A DNA stretch of 64,000 nt from CAVRXQ01 sp963838845 (lineage in GTDB: Bacteria; Actinomycetota; Acidimicrobiia; Acidimicrobiales; Bog-793). The stretch is from assembly GCA_963838845.1 (NCBI GenBank), contig CAWISR010000003.1, positions 620,001-684,000 of the forward strand, read 5' to 3'. Positions 16,887-25,731 of this stretch are shown here, one piece after another (the first letter of the stretch is position 1; each line of letters opens with the position of its first letter). The translations under genes were made by a program, and so were the position numbers. The notes beneath the pieces are model-generated. The model did not search any database and had not been told where the DNA came from. It saw nothing but the letters and a program-made list of their open reading frames with translations.

Positions 16887-19460
16887 TCACTCCGCCCGCA
16901 GAAGTAGGGCTGTCGGTGTTCGTGCGGCGATGAGCGCAGGCAGCGCGGCGACGACGTTCGCCAGCACCAGTGCGCCCAGCGCGACAAGCGCCACCGACAA
17001 CACCGGCACGCTGGGCTGGGGAACCGCGTAGATCTGGCGGGCGAAGAGGGTCCAGAGCCAACGTCCGACAACGATCCCGAGTGGAATACCGATCACGATC
17101 CCGATGACAGCCGCTACCGACGCCTGCCACGCCACCGCGGACATCAGCTGCCGCTCGGTGAATCCGAGCGTCTTCAACAACGCAAGGTCGCGTCGGCGCT
17201 TGCGGACCGACGCCACGAGGGTGAGGCCCAGGGCGGCAATGGCACCGACGGCGAGTGCAGCTGCCAGCAGCGTCGGGGCCACGCCCATGGTTCGGTAGGT
17301 CGCGATCTCGGCGGGGCGTTGCACGCCGACGACTGAGACCGTGTCTCCCTGAGCGCCGCCGCCGGGAACATTGGCAAAGATCTTGTCGGCTGCGGTAGCG
17401 ATGCGCTGCAGGTTGGCGAGACCCGCCGTTGCGGTGACACCTTTCCTCAGACGGACGAAGACGAGATTCGGTCCGTTGAGTGTGGGATCCGAACTCGACA
17501 GCGCTTGTCGGAACGCCTCAGGCAGACCGGCCGAGGACATCAGCGCGCCAGTCCCCATCGAGGTGTGGTCGTCGACGACGCTCGAGTATCCGACGGCTGG
17601 CAGAGTGGCCGTGCCGACGACGACGAGGGGCGTCGGTGGCACGTAGACGGGATCCCCGGGCCTGCCGTAGCTGACGGTGACTACGTCGCCGATGTGCTTG
17701 TGCAACTGCGCCAACGTGGCGGCGCCGAGGACGATCTGGTCCCCGCCGTCGATGGCGTGGCCGGTCAGTATCGGCGGGCTAACAGGCGCTTTGGTCGCGG
17801 AGTGGCCGTATTCGAACAGGAACGGAACACCTTGGCCGTCGACTTCGGCGTCGTTGTAGTCGTAGCCATCCCATGCGACGACGTCGGGATCGCGGTTGAG
17901 CAGGGCGAGCGCCTGAGGCGGCGTCGTGTTACTCGCGTTGAGCATGTAACTGAAGTTCCACCCGTAGAGCGCAGGATGGGAGACCAGCGACTGCAAGCCA
18001 CTGCCGAAGGTGAAGGTCGCCACTATCAGTGCCACTGCGAGGACAGCCCCTAACAGGGCCGAGCGCACGGGCACCGCGGTTCGGCCGCGCCCTGGCTCGA
18101 GCGCGAAACCCACCCCGATCACCGCTGGTGTCGGCAGGCCCGCCGAGGCGGCCGCTTGCATTGCCTTCGAGTTGCGCTCGGGAGTGACCCTCGAACGCCA
18201 AAGAACACGATGAGGCGCTTCTCGATACGCGAGAACAAGGGCGATCGCTCCAAGGCCGACGATAAGAACGGCGAGTCCGATGCCGAGAACGGTCCAGTCG
18301 AACGCCACCCCCGAGTCGGGATAGACCGAGCGCACGGGTCCGAGAGGAGAGAGCGGTGACAGCGCCACCGCGACGGCGGCAGCCAGCAACGATCCGACCA
18401 CGATCGAAGCCAGGATGCCGACAAGTCCGTCTGCTGCGATCGTCGTCGGTCCGGCGCCTAGGCCACGGAGGACCGAGGACTCCTGCTCGGCATCACGAAG
18501 TTGGCGGGAGATGAGCTGAAGGCCGATGAGAAGAGCAGTGAGAGCAGCAAGGCCGCCGAACACCCCGAGGGCGATAGCCAACGGCTCGACGGTCCGGTCG
18601 ACTTTGGCCTCGACCGGCGCGATGGCGTGAAATCCGTAGGTATTGCCTGGCGGTGATACTCGGGCAAACTCTTGTTCCACCGCGTTGACGTCGCTGTTGC
18701 CGTGGTCGAGTTGTAGCCCGTACGTGATGGCGCCTTCCTGCCCGCCTTTGGCCACGATCTCCCGGCCGAGGGCCGGGGTGAAGAAGACGAATGTCGGGTA
18801 CCGGTCGATGTCGTCCTCGACAATCGCATTGCTCTCTTGGACCAGTCCCACCAGCGTGGCGTTGAAACGGAAATGCGGAGGGACCCTCGCCGTGCCGAAT
18901 CCCGGGAGGTTCTGTTGGTGAGCGGTGTAGATGCCGTAGGGAATGACCTCGCCAACGCGGACACCGAGCAAATGCGCCGCCAACGCCGTCATCACGACCT
19001 CGTCAGGCCGTTTCGGATCGGCCATTCTTCCGGCGACGACGGCCAGGCGATCCTGGTCGAAGAACAGGCCGTCAACGCTGGCGACAGGCTGGATGTCGTT
19101 GATGGCGCCGAGACGTGGGGCGCCGTCCGGGGCCAACGGGGCGGCGGCAACGGGGATAGCGGCCTCGACGTGTTTCACACCCGGCAGGCGGGAGATCGCC
19201 TCGACGCCCGACGGCGAGTAACCCGGCGCCCTACCACCGCCGTTGCCGACCCCACCGAAAACAGTGATGCCGAGGTTCGAAGGGTTGGTGCTGGCTAGGT
19301 AGGTTGAAAATGACGACTGGGTGCGCCGGGCTGCCGCCAGCGCGCCCATCGCTAGACCACCTACCAGGGCGACGAGGAGAACCAAGGAGAGGTAGCCGCC
19401 CAACCGACGGCGGAAGGTGGCGCGGAAGCGATACCAGGCGACACGGCCAACCTGGATCAC
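16887..19460 (-). CDS. Large FtsX/MacB-type ABC permease, orphan copy 1
   Basis: This 857-residue membrane protein has a short cytoplasmic lead (VAWYRFRATFRRRLGGY), a first helix, a long extracytoplasmic MacB-like region, an FtsX block near residues 270-430, a second periplasmic region and a C-terminal FtsX block ending LIAARTPTALLLRAE. This two-FtsX layout belongs to lipoprotein/peptide-efflux or macrolide-type ABC exporters. No ABC ATPase gene is adjacent on either side, so it must use a partner elsewhere. It is paralogous to the permease at 46961-49531, with matching blocks such as GRGRTAVPVRSALLG and TFTFGSGLQSLVSHPALYGW. Confidence 0.88.
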   Translation of the reverse strand: MIQVGRVAWYRFRATFRRRLGGYLSLVLLVALVGGLAMGALAAARRTQSSFSTYLASTNPSNLGITVFGGVGNGGGRAPGYSPSGVEAISRLPGVKHVEAAIPVAAAPLAPDGAPRLGAINDIQPVASVDGLFFDQDRLAVVAGRMADPKRPDEVVMTALAAHLLGVRVGEVIPYGIYTAHQQNLPGFGTARVPPHFRFNATLVGLVQESNAIVEDDIDRYPTFVFFTPALGREIVAKGGQEGAITYGLQLDHGNSDVNAVEQEFARVSPPGNTYGFHAIAPVEAKVDRTVEPLAIALGVFGGLAALTALLIGLQLISRQLRDAEQESSVLRGLGAGPTTIAADGLVGILASIVVGSLLAAAVAVALSPLSPLGPVRSVYPDSGVAFDWTVLGIGLAVLIVGLGAIALVLAYREAPHRVLWRSRVTPERNSKAMQAAASAGLPTPAVIGVGFALEPGRGRTAVPVRSALLGAVLAVALIVATFTFGSGLQSLVSHPALYGWNFSYMLNASNTTPPQALALLNRDPDVVAWDGYDYNDAEVDGQGVPFLFEYGHSATKAPVSPPILTGHAIDGGDQIVLGAATLAQLHKHIGDVVTVSYGRPGDPVYVPPTPLVVVGTATLPAVGYSSVVDDHTSMGTGALMSSAGLPEAFRQALSSSDPTLNGPNLVFVRLRKGVTATAGLANLQRIATAADKIFANVPGGGAQGDTVSVVGVQRPAEIATYRTMGVAPTLLAAALAVGAIAALGLTLVASVRKRRRDLALLKTLGFTERQLMSAVAWQASVAAVIGIVIGIPLGIVVGRWLWTLFARQIYAVPQPSVPVLSVALVALGALVLANVVAALPALIAARTPTALLLRAE

Positions 19461-19799
19461 GGGACCAACGACCTTCGAGGAGCTAAACGATTTGGCGCAA
19501 TCCTCTGAGTGTGCATTCTCTTAAGGAAGCCTTCCAGGTGGGTAGCCACACGCGATCGGCTCCTGCTGCCACGACGAGTGCAAATCCCGCTAGTTCGAGT
19601 CACCGCGTAACTGCGACTTTCGTGTACGCGGGCTCGTGTCGCAGTGTGATCACTCAGTCAATGACAGAACGCTGTCGCGGCGGCCGGCGTCGAGCCGGAT
19701 ATTGACCGTTCAGAGTGGGCGGCCCGACGGCAACAAGCTGGCGATTGGGGGCAGGCAGCGGCCGATTGACCCTGCACATTGGGAGACTCATACTTTCCC
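19461..19799. other. Noncoding gap
   Basis: This is a promoter region between a minus-strand permease and a plus-strand DUF1801 gene. I see no gene or clear repeat in it. Confidence 0.5.
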
Positions 19800-20153
19800 G
19801 TGTCAGCAGCAGAGATCGACGCATATCTGGCCGCCCTTGATGAGCCGAAGCGGTCAACGCTGGACCAATTGCGCCGCACAATTCTCGAGGTCATTCCCGA
19901 AGCTGAGCAGGGAATCTCCTATGGCGTCCCGGCTTTTCGCGTTCGTGGAAAGGTGGTCGCAGGATTTGCGGCGTTCAAGAACCACCTGAGCTACCTCCCT
20001 CACAGCGGCTCCGTGTTTCCAGCGCTGCGCGAAGACCTCGCTAGCTACAGGGCTTCATCAGGCGCCCTTCGGTTCGCTGTCGATACGCCTCTCCCGCGAC
20101 CAGTGGTGGAGAAGCTGATCAAGGTTCGCGTGGCACAGGCGTTCGCGGAATGA
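19800..20153 (+). CDS. DUF1801 (YdhG-like) protein
   Basis: This protein of about 117 residues matches the DUF1801 fold: AAEIDAYLAALDEPKRSTLDQLRRTI, then the characteristic PEAEQGISYGVPAFRVRGKVVAGFAAFKNHLSYLPHSG and a C-terminal PLPRPVVEKLIKVRV. In Bacillus a relative has been proposed to act in intracellular iron handling, but the function is generally unknown. The GTG at 19800 gives the usual N-terminal length; an in-frame TTG at 19779 is the alternative. There is no obvious operon partner. Confidence 0.82.
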   Translation: MSAAEIDAYLAALDEPKRSTLDQLRRTILEVIPEAEQGISYGVPAFRVRGKVVAGFAAFKNHLSYLPHSGSVFPALREDLASYRASSGALRFAVDTPLPRPVVEKLIKVRVAQAFAE

Positions 20154-20488
20154 GCCATGAGTTAGCGAGGATGGCGGATCACAACGCCCAAGCTGAATGT
20201 TTGGCAATGTGTCCTTTGGCGGACCCAATTTGCACCCCTCGAGGGCACAGCCGTTTGTGGGCACTCGATAATCGGCGGGGTGCTCCTGTGATACGGCACC
20301 CGCAAAACTGAATGTTCGCCAGCGCAGCGTGATTCGCGATTTCGAACAGTAAGAGAACCTCTGTCTTCGGCGTGCCCGAGCCCACACCCCGGAATTTGGT
20401 GACGCTTTCAGGTTCAACCCTGCGCGCGTGATGGGGCTTCGAGTCGGGCTCCAATTCCGTCGATCGGGCTTTCCCGGTGCGAAGCAGC
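20154..20488. other. Noncoding gap between convergent genes
   Basis: There is no credible gene in these 335 bases. Two imperfect copies of a CTGAATGTTYG motif (near 20192 and 20310) are too short to interpret. Confidence 0.45.
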
Positions 20489-21340
20489 TCAGCGATTCGC
20501 GATCGAATCGAGCGCGGCGCGGACCGCCCCAGGTCGTTCGATCCACACGAAGTGCCCGCAACCGTCGAGGACCCGCACCGTGGCCCCGGGTATGAGCGCT
20601 GCCGAAACTTCGCCGTGTCGAACCGGGATCGGGCTCTCGGCGCCGAGGACGAAAACAATCGGGATACGGACGCGCGGAAGGTTCTTCTCGAGGGTCCGGT
20701 CGGTCAGGTGGGCGTGAATCGATTCGAAGGTCTCGGCGTAGCAAGGCAGCGAGATCGCCAAAGAAGGCATCGGTGGTGCGTGCGCCGGGTCAGCGAAGTA
20801 CGCCGGCCACACCAAGCGGAGCGCCTCGATGGCGTCCTCCGTCGTTCCTTCGCCCCGCATGGCCCGCTCGTCCAACTCATTTGCTCGGGCCATGGTTTCA
20901 GGTGGAGTGCGCGTCGCCATGCTCTGTTGCATGTCCGCTTCTCCTCCGTCACCGACCGCTCCGAGCGGGTCGACGATGACAATTCCGCGGAGACGGTCCG
21001 GACGCGCTGTCGCGAGATGCATCGCCAGGTGACCGCCCCACGAGTGGCCGACGACGAAGACCGGGTCGGGCCCGATGTGATCGATCACCGCCACGGCGTC
21101 TTCCAGGTGGCTCTCGATCGTGAACGGTCCGGACGTGGTCGACGGATTTAGCCCTCTCTGCTGATACCGGAACGCGGTGTAGTCCCCGGACAACTCCTCG
21201 GCGAGGGGGCTTAGGTAATCGGAAAGACCTGGTCCCCCGTGGAACAGGACAACGGGAGTGCCCGCTCCCCGGCGCCAGCCGACGATGGGACCGGCGCCAG
21301 CCTGGACCGTGAATTCCAAATCCTCGTCCACCACTGCCAA
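20489..21340 (-). CDS. Alpha/beta hydrolase (proline iminopeptidase-like)
   Basis: This alpha/beta-hydrolase-fold enzyme of about 283 residues has the oxyanion motif HGGPGLSDY, the nucleophile elbow GHSWGGHLAM (Ser), a catalytic Asp candidate in VLGAESPIPV and a catalytic His in GCGHFVWIERPGAV. HGGPG and GHSWGG are typical of proline iminopeptidases and related amidases/esterases. I choose TTG at 21340 because GGAGGG stands 6 bases ahead and homologues begin near here. Further upstream the frame is Arg/Ser-rich and unlike the family. Specificity is not predictable. Confidence 0.85.
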   Translation of the reverse strand: MAVVDEDLEFTVQAGAGPIVGWRRGAGTPVVLFHGGPGLSDYLSPLAEELSGDYTAFRYQQRGLNPSTTSGPFTIESHLEDAVAVIDHIGPDPVFVVGHSWGGHLAMHLATARPDRLRGIVIVDPLGAVGDGGEADMQQSMATRTPPETMARANELDERAMRGEGTTEDAIEALRLVWPAYFADPAHAPPMPSLAISLPCYAETFESIHAHLTDRTLEKNLPRVRIPIVFVLGAESPIPVRHGEVSAALIPGATVRVLDGCGHFVWIERPGAVRAALDSIANR

Positions 21341-21551
21341 AGTAAACCCTCCGCGATCATCCCGAGCACCCCTCGTCCACGACCCGGCGATAACTGATAG
21401 TTCGGGACTTCGCTCCTGTGAGCGTTGGAGATCAGCCTGTCGCACCGACAATCTGATCTGCTGTCATTAGGGGACGCGTATACACGACTGACGCGCACGT
21501 AACGTAACTTGCCCGCGCCGAATGGCGTCACGCCTAAGCATTATGGGACCG

Positions 21552-21953
21552 ATGACTGATCGCGCGAGAGTGACCCGATGGATCGCGGACTACGAAGGCG
21601 CCTGGCGAACACCGGGGACCGACCAGCTTGCTGGGCTATTTAGTGACGACGCAACCTACCTTCACTCTCCTTACGCAGAGCCCGTCGTTGGCCTCGACGC
21701 CATCTGCCGGATGTGGGAAGACGAGCGCGACGGCTACGACGAGATCTTCGCGCTCGCTACCGAAATTCTCGCCGTCGACGGTGCGACCGCGGTCGTGCGG
21801 GCCGAGGTGCGTTACGGGAAGCCTCTCCGACAGGAGTACCGCGACCTGAGGATCGTGCTTTTAGATGTCGACGGTCGCTGCACTTGCTTCGAGGAATGGC
21901 CCTACTGGCCGGGACGCCCATACTCCGCGCGCGATGCCACCCCAAACGAGTAG
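21552..21953 (+). CDS. SnoaL/NTF2-like protein
   Basis: A protein of about 133 residues with the NTF2/SnoaL cone fold, recognisable from WIADYEGAWRTPGTDQLAGLFSDDATYLHSPYAEPVVGLDAI at the start and the strand-rich ending RIVLLDVDGRCTCFEEWPYWPG. Such proteins are usually polar-pocket isomerases/hydrolases or of unknown activity. ATG codons at 21543 and 21522 are possible starts; none has a good ribosome site. It is divergent from the hydrolase at 20489-21340. Confidence 0.78.
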   Translation: MTDRARVTRWIADYEGAWRTPGTDQLAGLFSDDATYLHSPYAEPVVGLDAICRMWEDERDGYDEIFALATEILAVDGATAVVRAEVRYGKPLRQEYRDLRIVLLDVDGRCTCFEEWPYWPGRPYSARDATPNE

Positions 21954-22042
21954 TCCGGGGCTGACAGAGTGGGTCGCGAGCCGCAACTCCGAACTCCGGA
22001 GGCTCGACAAATTGATCAATCGCCGGGATGGCGGACTGCCGA

Positions 22043-22624
22043 CTACCCGCCGCCCGGCGCGAGCGACTGACAAGCCTTCATTGCGGCCTGGAACTGCGGA
22101 GAGTTCGGGCTTACGCCCCGGGGAAAGTAATTGCTTATGCCGCCGTCGCTCTCGACTGGATCCGGCATGCTCGGAAGTCCGTGCTGGCGCAAGCACTGCA
22201 CGAACTTCAACGCCTGGGTGAGCGCCTGCTGCAGCTCCGCCGCGGTCGGCTTGCCGCCATTCGGGAGGAGGTGTGTACACGCCTTGTTCGCGGAGGTGAA
22301 CTGTGGCGAGCGGTAATCGACCGTTTGACCGTTGATTTCGCCGCGTTCGTAAAGGAAGTTCCCCTGGCTGTTCGGATCGGGGAAGTTCGGTACGCCGCGC
22401 GAACGCATGCACTCTGAATACGAGACCGTTTTCGCGTAGTCGGCGGCGCTGATCGTGTCCTGTGTCACCGACGCCGGAGTCGTCGTCGTGGTCGTCGAGC
22501 CGAGGCTCGCGACTCCCGGTGACGCTGAGCCGTTTCCGCACGCGACAAAGAGCACCGCCACGGCGACAAGCGCGAGCCCGACTCCCGCCGCACGCAGCTT
22601 CGTTCCGTTGGCGGATCGCATCAC
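22043..22624 (-). CDS. Secreted lipoprotein with two CMRSRGVPNFPDP-type repeats
   Basis: This 193-residue lipoprotein has a signal segment ending in LFVACGNGS (lipobox Cys at about residue 29) and a Thr/Ser-rich spacer. Two similar modules follow: CMRSRGVPNFPDP ... SPQFTSANKACTHLLP and CLRQHGLPSMPDP ... SPQFQAAMKACQSLAP. Each module carries a Cys pair that could form one disulfide. This type is widespread in actinobacteria, often near efflux or two-component genes, and has no known function. Adjacent ATG codons at 22624 and 22621 are both possible starts. It is a single gene. Confidence 0.82.
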   Translation of the reverse strand: MMRSANGTKLRAAGVGLALVAVAVLFVACGNGSASPGVASLGSTTTTTTPASVTQDTISAADYAKTVSYSECMRSRGVPNFPDPNSQGNFLYERGEINGQTVDYRSPQFTSANKACTHLLPNGGKPTAAELQQALTQALKFVQCLRQHGLPSMPDPVESDGGISNYFPRGVSPNSPQFQAAMKACQSLAPGGG

Positions 22625-22937
22625 CGTCGGCTCCCCGAAGGCTCCAATATTCCTTCCCGCTCACGTTGTACGCCGAGATCGGTTTCGCCGCGGTTACGAG
22701 ACCAGCCGTCCCTCGGCTCACGCCCGACTCGGCGATCTGTATCGACGAAGGTGTCACATAAAGTGCCGCTCGCACGAGGCGGTCGCAAATACAAAAGCGC
22801 GGCAGGATCCACCTTTTAACTCGTCGTGACCATCAAGTGGAATCCGCGTGACTACGAAACAGGGTCACGCGTAGACAGCTCAGAACAACACAGCTGGGGT
22901 TGCCGCCCACGGCGAGCTGATATATCCGAGGAGGACT
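22625..22937. other. Divergent promoter region
   Basis: This 313-bp gap lies between the lipoprotein (minus) and the 31-codon peptide (plus). Only GAGGAGG at the right end, the ribosome site of the small peptide, is recognisable. Confidence 0.5.
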
Positions 22938-23033
22938 GTGTTCAAGAAGAAGAAAAAAGGACTCGCTACTAGTGTGTCAGATGTCAAATACCAAGTTGCT
23001 CTTTCAATCAAGAAGAGGGGTCAGGCCGCATGA
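22938..23033 (+). CDS. 31-residue Lys-rich peptide coupled to a cupin gene
   Basis: A GTG at 22938, three bases after GAGGAGG, opens a frame of 31 codons beginning MFKKKKKGLATSV and ending IKKRGQAA. Its TGA overlaps the ATG of the next cupin gene as ATGA, which implies translational coupling. The peptide is very basic at both ends with a possible amphipathic middle (SDVKYQVALSI). The good ribosome site plus exact overlap argue for a real gene or a leader peptide controlling the cupin. I recognise no family. The spacing from AGGAGG to the start is short. Confidence 0.5.
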   Translation: MFKKKKKGLATSVSDVKYQVALSIKKRGQAA

Positions 23034-23443
23034 CAGAAATTTTTTCCCCGAACGGTTACACCATCGCGCTTAAGGATGTACCGGTGTTGAGCTTCCCCCC
23101 TTATAGAGCGCAGTGGGTGCAATGGGCGGGACACGCGATGGCGTTCGAAGTCGCTCCGGCCGGCTGGCCGCGCGATCCAGAGAGTGATGTCCTCTGGGAT
23201 GGGCAAGCGGAAAACCGCTGCCAGTGCCCCCATTTCGGTTACCTGGTCAAGGGGAAGGGCCTGATGCGCCTTTCCGATGGAAGCGAACACATAATCAACG
23301 AGGGGGACCTCTACTATGCGCCCGCCGGGCACAGGGTGTATTCGCTTGAGGGGTTTGAGAACATCGAGTTCAATCCGGATGTGAACGCCGCCGTAGCCGC
23401 AATGGATGCTTTCGACCGGAACGCGAAGAAGGCAACTGAGTAG
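23030..23443 (+). CDS. Cupin-fold protein, tandem copy 1
   Basis: This 137-residue cupin begins IFSPNGYTIALKDVPVLSF. It carries CQCPHFGYLVKGKGLMRLSDGSE as motif 1 and EGDLYYAPAGHRVYSLEGFENIEFNP as motif 2. The conserved Cys-x-Cys-Pro-His and Gly-His positions could hold a metal. It is closely similar to the next gene, and less so to the cupin at 15485-15841. It is coupled through ATGA to the upstream 31-residue peptide. Substrate and role are unknown; stress or small-molecule-binding functions are common in this group. Confidence 0.8.
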   Translation: MTEIFSPNGYTIALKDVPVLSFPPYRAQWVQWAGHAMAFEVAPAGWPRDPESDVLWDGQAENRCQCPHFGYLVKGKGLMRLSDGSEHIINEGDLYYAPAGHRVYSLEGFENIEFNPDVNAAVAAMDAFDRNAKKATE

Positions 23444-23631
23444 CGGCCGGACGGGTGCTATATCGGTGCGACTAGCGCAGCCAGGCAAAGGCGAGCCATT
23501 GGCTGCCGGTCTCTCGATTTTGCGGAGATGGTGAGTTTTGGAACTGGCGCGCGGTGTCCCTCAGGCGCCGATCCAAGGGCCGATACTGGTCAGCACCAGG
23601 GGATGGCTGCCAAAATTTAGGGAGTGGCGAG

Positions 23632-24036
23632 ATGGAGTTCTTTTCGCCGGGCGGATGGACGATCGCTAAGGACGATCTTCCGATCATCAGCATGGGTCCC
23701 GGCCAAGCACAGTGCGCCCAGTGGGAGGGCTTCCTGATTGAGTTCGCGCGCGTCCCCGCCGGTTTCCCGCCGGGCGGTGACGTCGCCTGGCAAGGCCTGC
23801 CGAACAACCTCTGCCAATGTCCGCACTGGGGCTACCTCATTAGCGGAAAGGCCCTGCTCCGCTTGGCAGACGGGACCGAAACGACGATCAACGGCGGTGA
23901 TCTCTACCATTGTCCTCCGGGTCACAAGCTGTATGCGATCGAGGACTTTGAACTCATCGAGTTCAATCCGGTGACCTCGATGTCGGGCGCAGCGATCCAA
24001 TCCTTCACTACGAACCTCGACAAGAAACAGAGCTAA
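23632..24036 (+). CDS. Cupin-fold protein, tandem copy 2
   Basis: This 134-residue paralogue of the preceding cupin has the same block order: FFSPGGWTIAKDDLPIISM, CQCPHWGYLISGKALLRLADGTE, then GDLYHCPPGHKLYAIEDFELIEFNP. The ATG at 23632 has AGGGAG at the right distance; the longer upstream frame is Arg-rich and unlike its paralogue. A gap of 188 bp separates the two. The duplication with retained motif residues suggests related but distinct ligands. It is the last gene before the tRNA-Arg repeat at 24183. Confidence 0.8.
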   Translation: MEFFSPGGWTIAKDDLPIISMGPGQAQCAQWEGFLIEFARVPAGFPPGGDVAWQGLPNNLCQCPHWGYLISGKALLRLADGTETTINGGDLYHCPPGHKLYAIEDFELIEFNPVTSMSGAAIQSFTTNLDKKQS

Positions 24037-24182
24037 GCCGACGATGTCCCCTTCGCCAGACGTTCATTTGACCAGCCTCAGATGGCGCGGCGACCGGCCC
24101 TTGTCGTCAATCCGCTCGCACTGGCCCCGCAATGCGGGAGGTCGGTTCGGCGTTGCGTTAGGAGCGTCTGACCTGGCTTACT

Positions 24183-24229
24183 CAGCGCGCTCGGAGGGAC
24201 TCGAACCCCCAACCTTTTGATCCGTAGTC
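24183..24229 (-). repeat. tRNA-Arg 3' fragment, outer attachment site
   Basis: This 47-bp copy of the 3' part of tRNA-Arg(ACG), from the anticodon loop through the acceptor end, has one mismatch (T for C at 24217) to the copies at 28567 and 35236. The 5' half is absent and the anticodon stem cannot form, so it is an att remnant, not a tRNA. Confidence 0.85.
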
Positions 24230-24442
24230 GAGCTCAGCTGGTCTGGTTGGCGCTACTCCCTCCGAAGAGGCATCTCAGGTCCGGTGCTTCGTACTTCGCC
24301 TCGGGCTCTGTCCATGCAATCTGCCGCAGTTCAGAAGCAAATGAGTAGCAGCCACTTCCAACATCTTCGTGGGGGCTCTGCTCGGAAGCCTCGGCGCGAA
24401 CATGCGAGCCGGTGCTTGAGAGGGATGGAAATGTGCCTGAGA

Positions 24443-25579
24443 TCAGGGACCAAGGTGCGCCCCAGACGGACCGACGAGTCTCGCCACGGTGTATTTCGAA
24501 AGCAATCGAATGGACACGGGAAGCGGCACGTAATAGTTCGCCGCGGCGATCGACTGGCCCTGATAGAGCATCCAGTCGACGAGATTCGCGAGCGCACGGC
24601 CCGTCGCTCGATCGGCCTGGTGCTGGTAGAGCAAGAGCCAGCTGTATCCGGAGATCGGGTAACTCGCCGTACCAGGTTCGTTGACGATCGAGAAGTTCGA
24701 CGCCGACACGTCCGGGTTCTTCGACGCGTCTGCCGCAACGTTCGCCGCGAATGGTGCAACAAATGCACCGGCCAGGTTCTCGATCGCGAAGTAGGGCAGA
24801 TCGTGGGACTCGGCATAGGAGAGCTCGAAGTAGCCAATCGCACCGGCGGTGTGCGTCACGTCAGCGGCGACGCCCGAGCTCCGCTCCGCGCCGATCCCGA
24901 CCGGCCATTTCACAAGCTTGTTCGTGCCCGGTCCGTTGCTCCACGCGGCGGAAACCGACGAGAGGTAGTTCGTGAAGATGTAGGTCGTCCCGCTGCTGTC
25001 CGAGCGATGAACGACGATGATCGGCTCGTGTGGCAGCAAGACGCCTGGGTTGAGGACAGCGATCGCGGGGTTGTCCCAATAGGTGATCTGACCGAGGAAG
25101 ATCTCCGCGAGCACCGGACCGCTCAGTCGTAGCGGTTGTGACAGTGGGCCGACATTCAGGTCGTAGCTGATCACGACGGCGCCGAGGTCGATCGGAATCT
25201 GTAGTACCCGTCCGCCTTCGGCGCTTGCCTGCTCCGCGCTCGTCATCGGTACATCCGAGGCGCCGAAATTCACTGTGCTCGCCGAAAACCGCGAGATGCC
25301 GAGCCCACTTCCGACCGCGTCGTAGCGGATCGCGACGTTCGAGTTGAGCCTGTGGTACGCGGCGAAGGCCGCCGTGAAGAACGGCGCGTCGAACGTCGAT
25401 CCGGCACCGGTGAGTTGAATGGCCGCGTGTGACGCGGGCGACTTCATTGGTCGAGCTTCCGTGCTTGGCGACGCCGGAGCGATGCCGGCCGCAACCACGA
25501 GCGAAGCGAGCGCTCCACAGACGGCGGTACGAGCAAGTCTTGCCAGGCTTGGGCCGATTAGGAGACGGTCGCGTCGCAT
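24443..25579 (-). CDS. pstS: PstS-type phosphate-binding protein in the ars island
   Basis: A periplasmic-binding protein of 378 residues for phosphate ABC uptake. After a signal region (SLARLARTAVCGALASLVVAAG) comes the family opening LTGAGSTFDAPFF. Phosphate-pocket segments follow: VGSGLGISRF, FGASDVPM, HRSDSSGTTYIFTNYLS, GAIGYFELSYA and EPGTASYPISGYSWLLL. ATG 25579 is preceded by GGGGGGTGAG. No PstCAB gene lies beside it; the only set in the window is at 38.6-42.7 kb, with its own PstS. An ArsR-like operator overlaps its promoter. A role in choosing phosphate over arsenate, or simply in supply under arsenic stress, is inference. Confidence 0.9.
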   Translation of the reverse strand: MRRDRLLIGPSLARLARTAVCGALASLVVAAGIAPASPSTEARPMKSPASHAAIQLTGAGSTFDAPFFTAAFAAYHRLNSNVAIRYDAVGSGLGISRFSASTVNFGASDVPMTSAEQASAEGGRVLQIPIDLGAVVISYDLNVGPLSQPLRLSGPVLAEIFLGQITYWDNPAIAVLNPGVLLPHEPIIVVHRSDSSGTTYIFTNYLSSVSAAWSNGPGTNKLVKWPVGIGAERSSGVAADVTHTAGAIGYFELSYAESHDLPYFAIENLAGAFVAPFAANVAADASKNPDVSASNFSIVNEPGTASYPISGYSWLLLYQHQADRATGRALANLVDWMLYQGQSIAAANYYVPLPVSIRLLSKYTVARLVGPSGAHLGP

Positions 25580-25615
25580 GCTCACCCCCCACATATTGAC
25601 GCTGCTCAATGTACT

Positions 25616-25641
25616 TTGACATCGATGAATATCAATGTCAA
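25616..25641. promoter_or_regulatory. ArsR-like operator over the pstS promoter
   Basis: The arms TTGACAT and ATGTCAA enclose further dyad bases (GAT...ATC). On the minus strand TTGACA is followed 17 bases later by CAAAGT, a plausible promoter for pstS, so the operator covers it. Within it ACATCGAT-N5-TCAATG also occurs at the arsR start (28080). Confidence 0.72.
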
Positions 25642-25731
25642 CGGGGAGACGTGCTCCGTGCCACCCAGACCAGCGGGCTTGGACGGGTGCGGCGCTCGGC
25701 TAGTTCTCCATTCCCCCAACCGACCCCAGAC

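Noticed and set aside
24183..24260. A possible second tRNA-Arg
   Set aside because: Only the 3' half matches; the anticodon stem and acceptor 5' strand cannot pair, so it is an att fragment.
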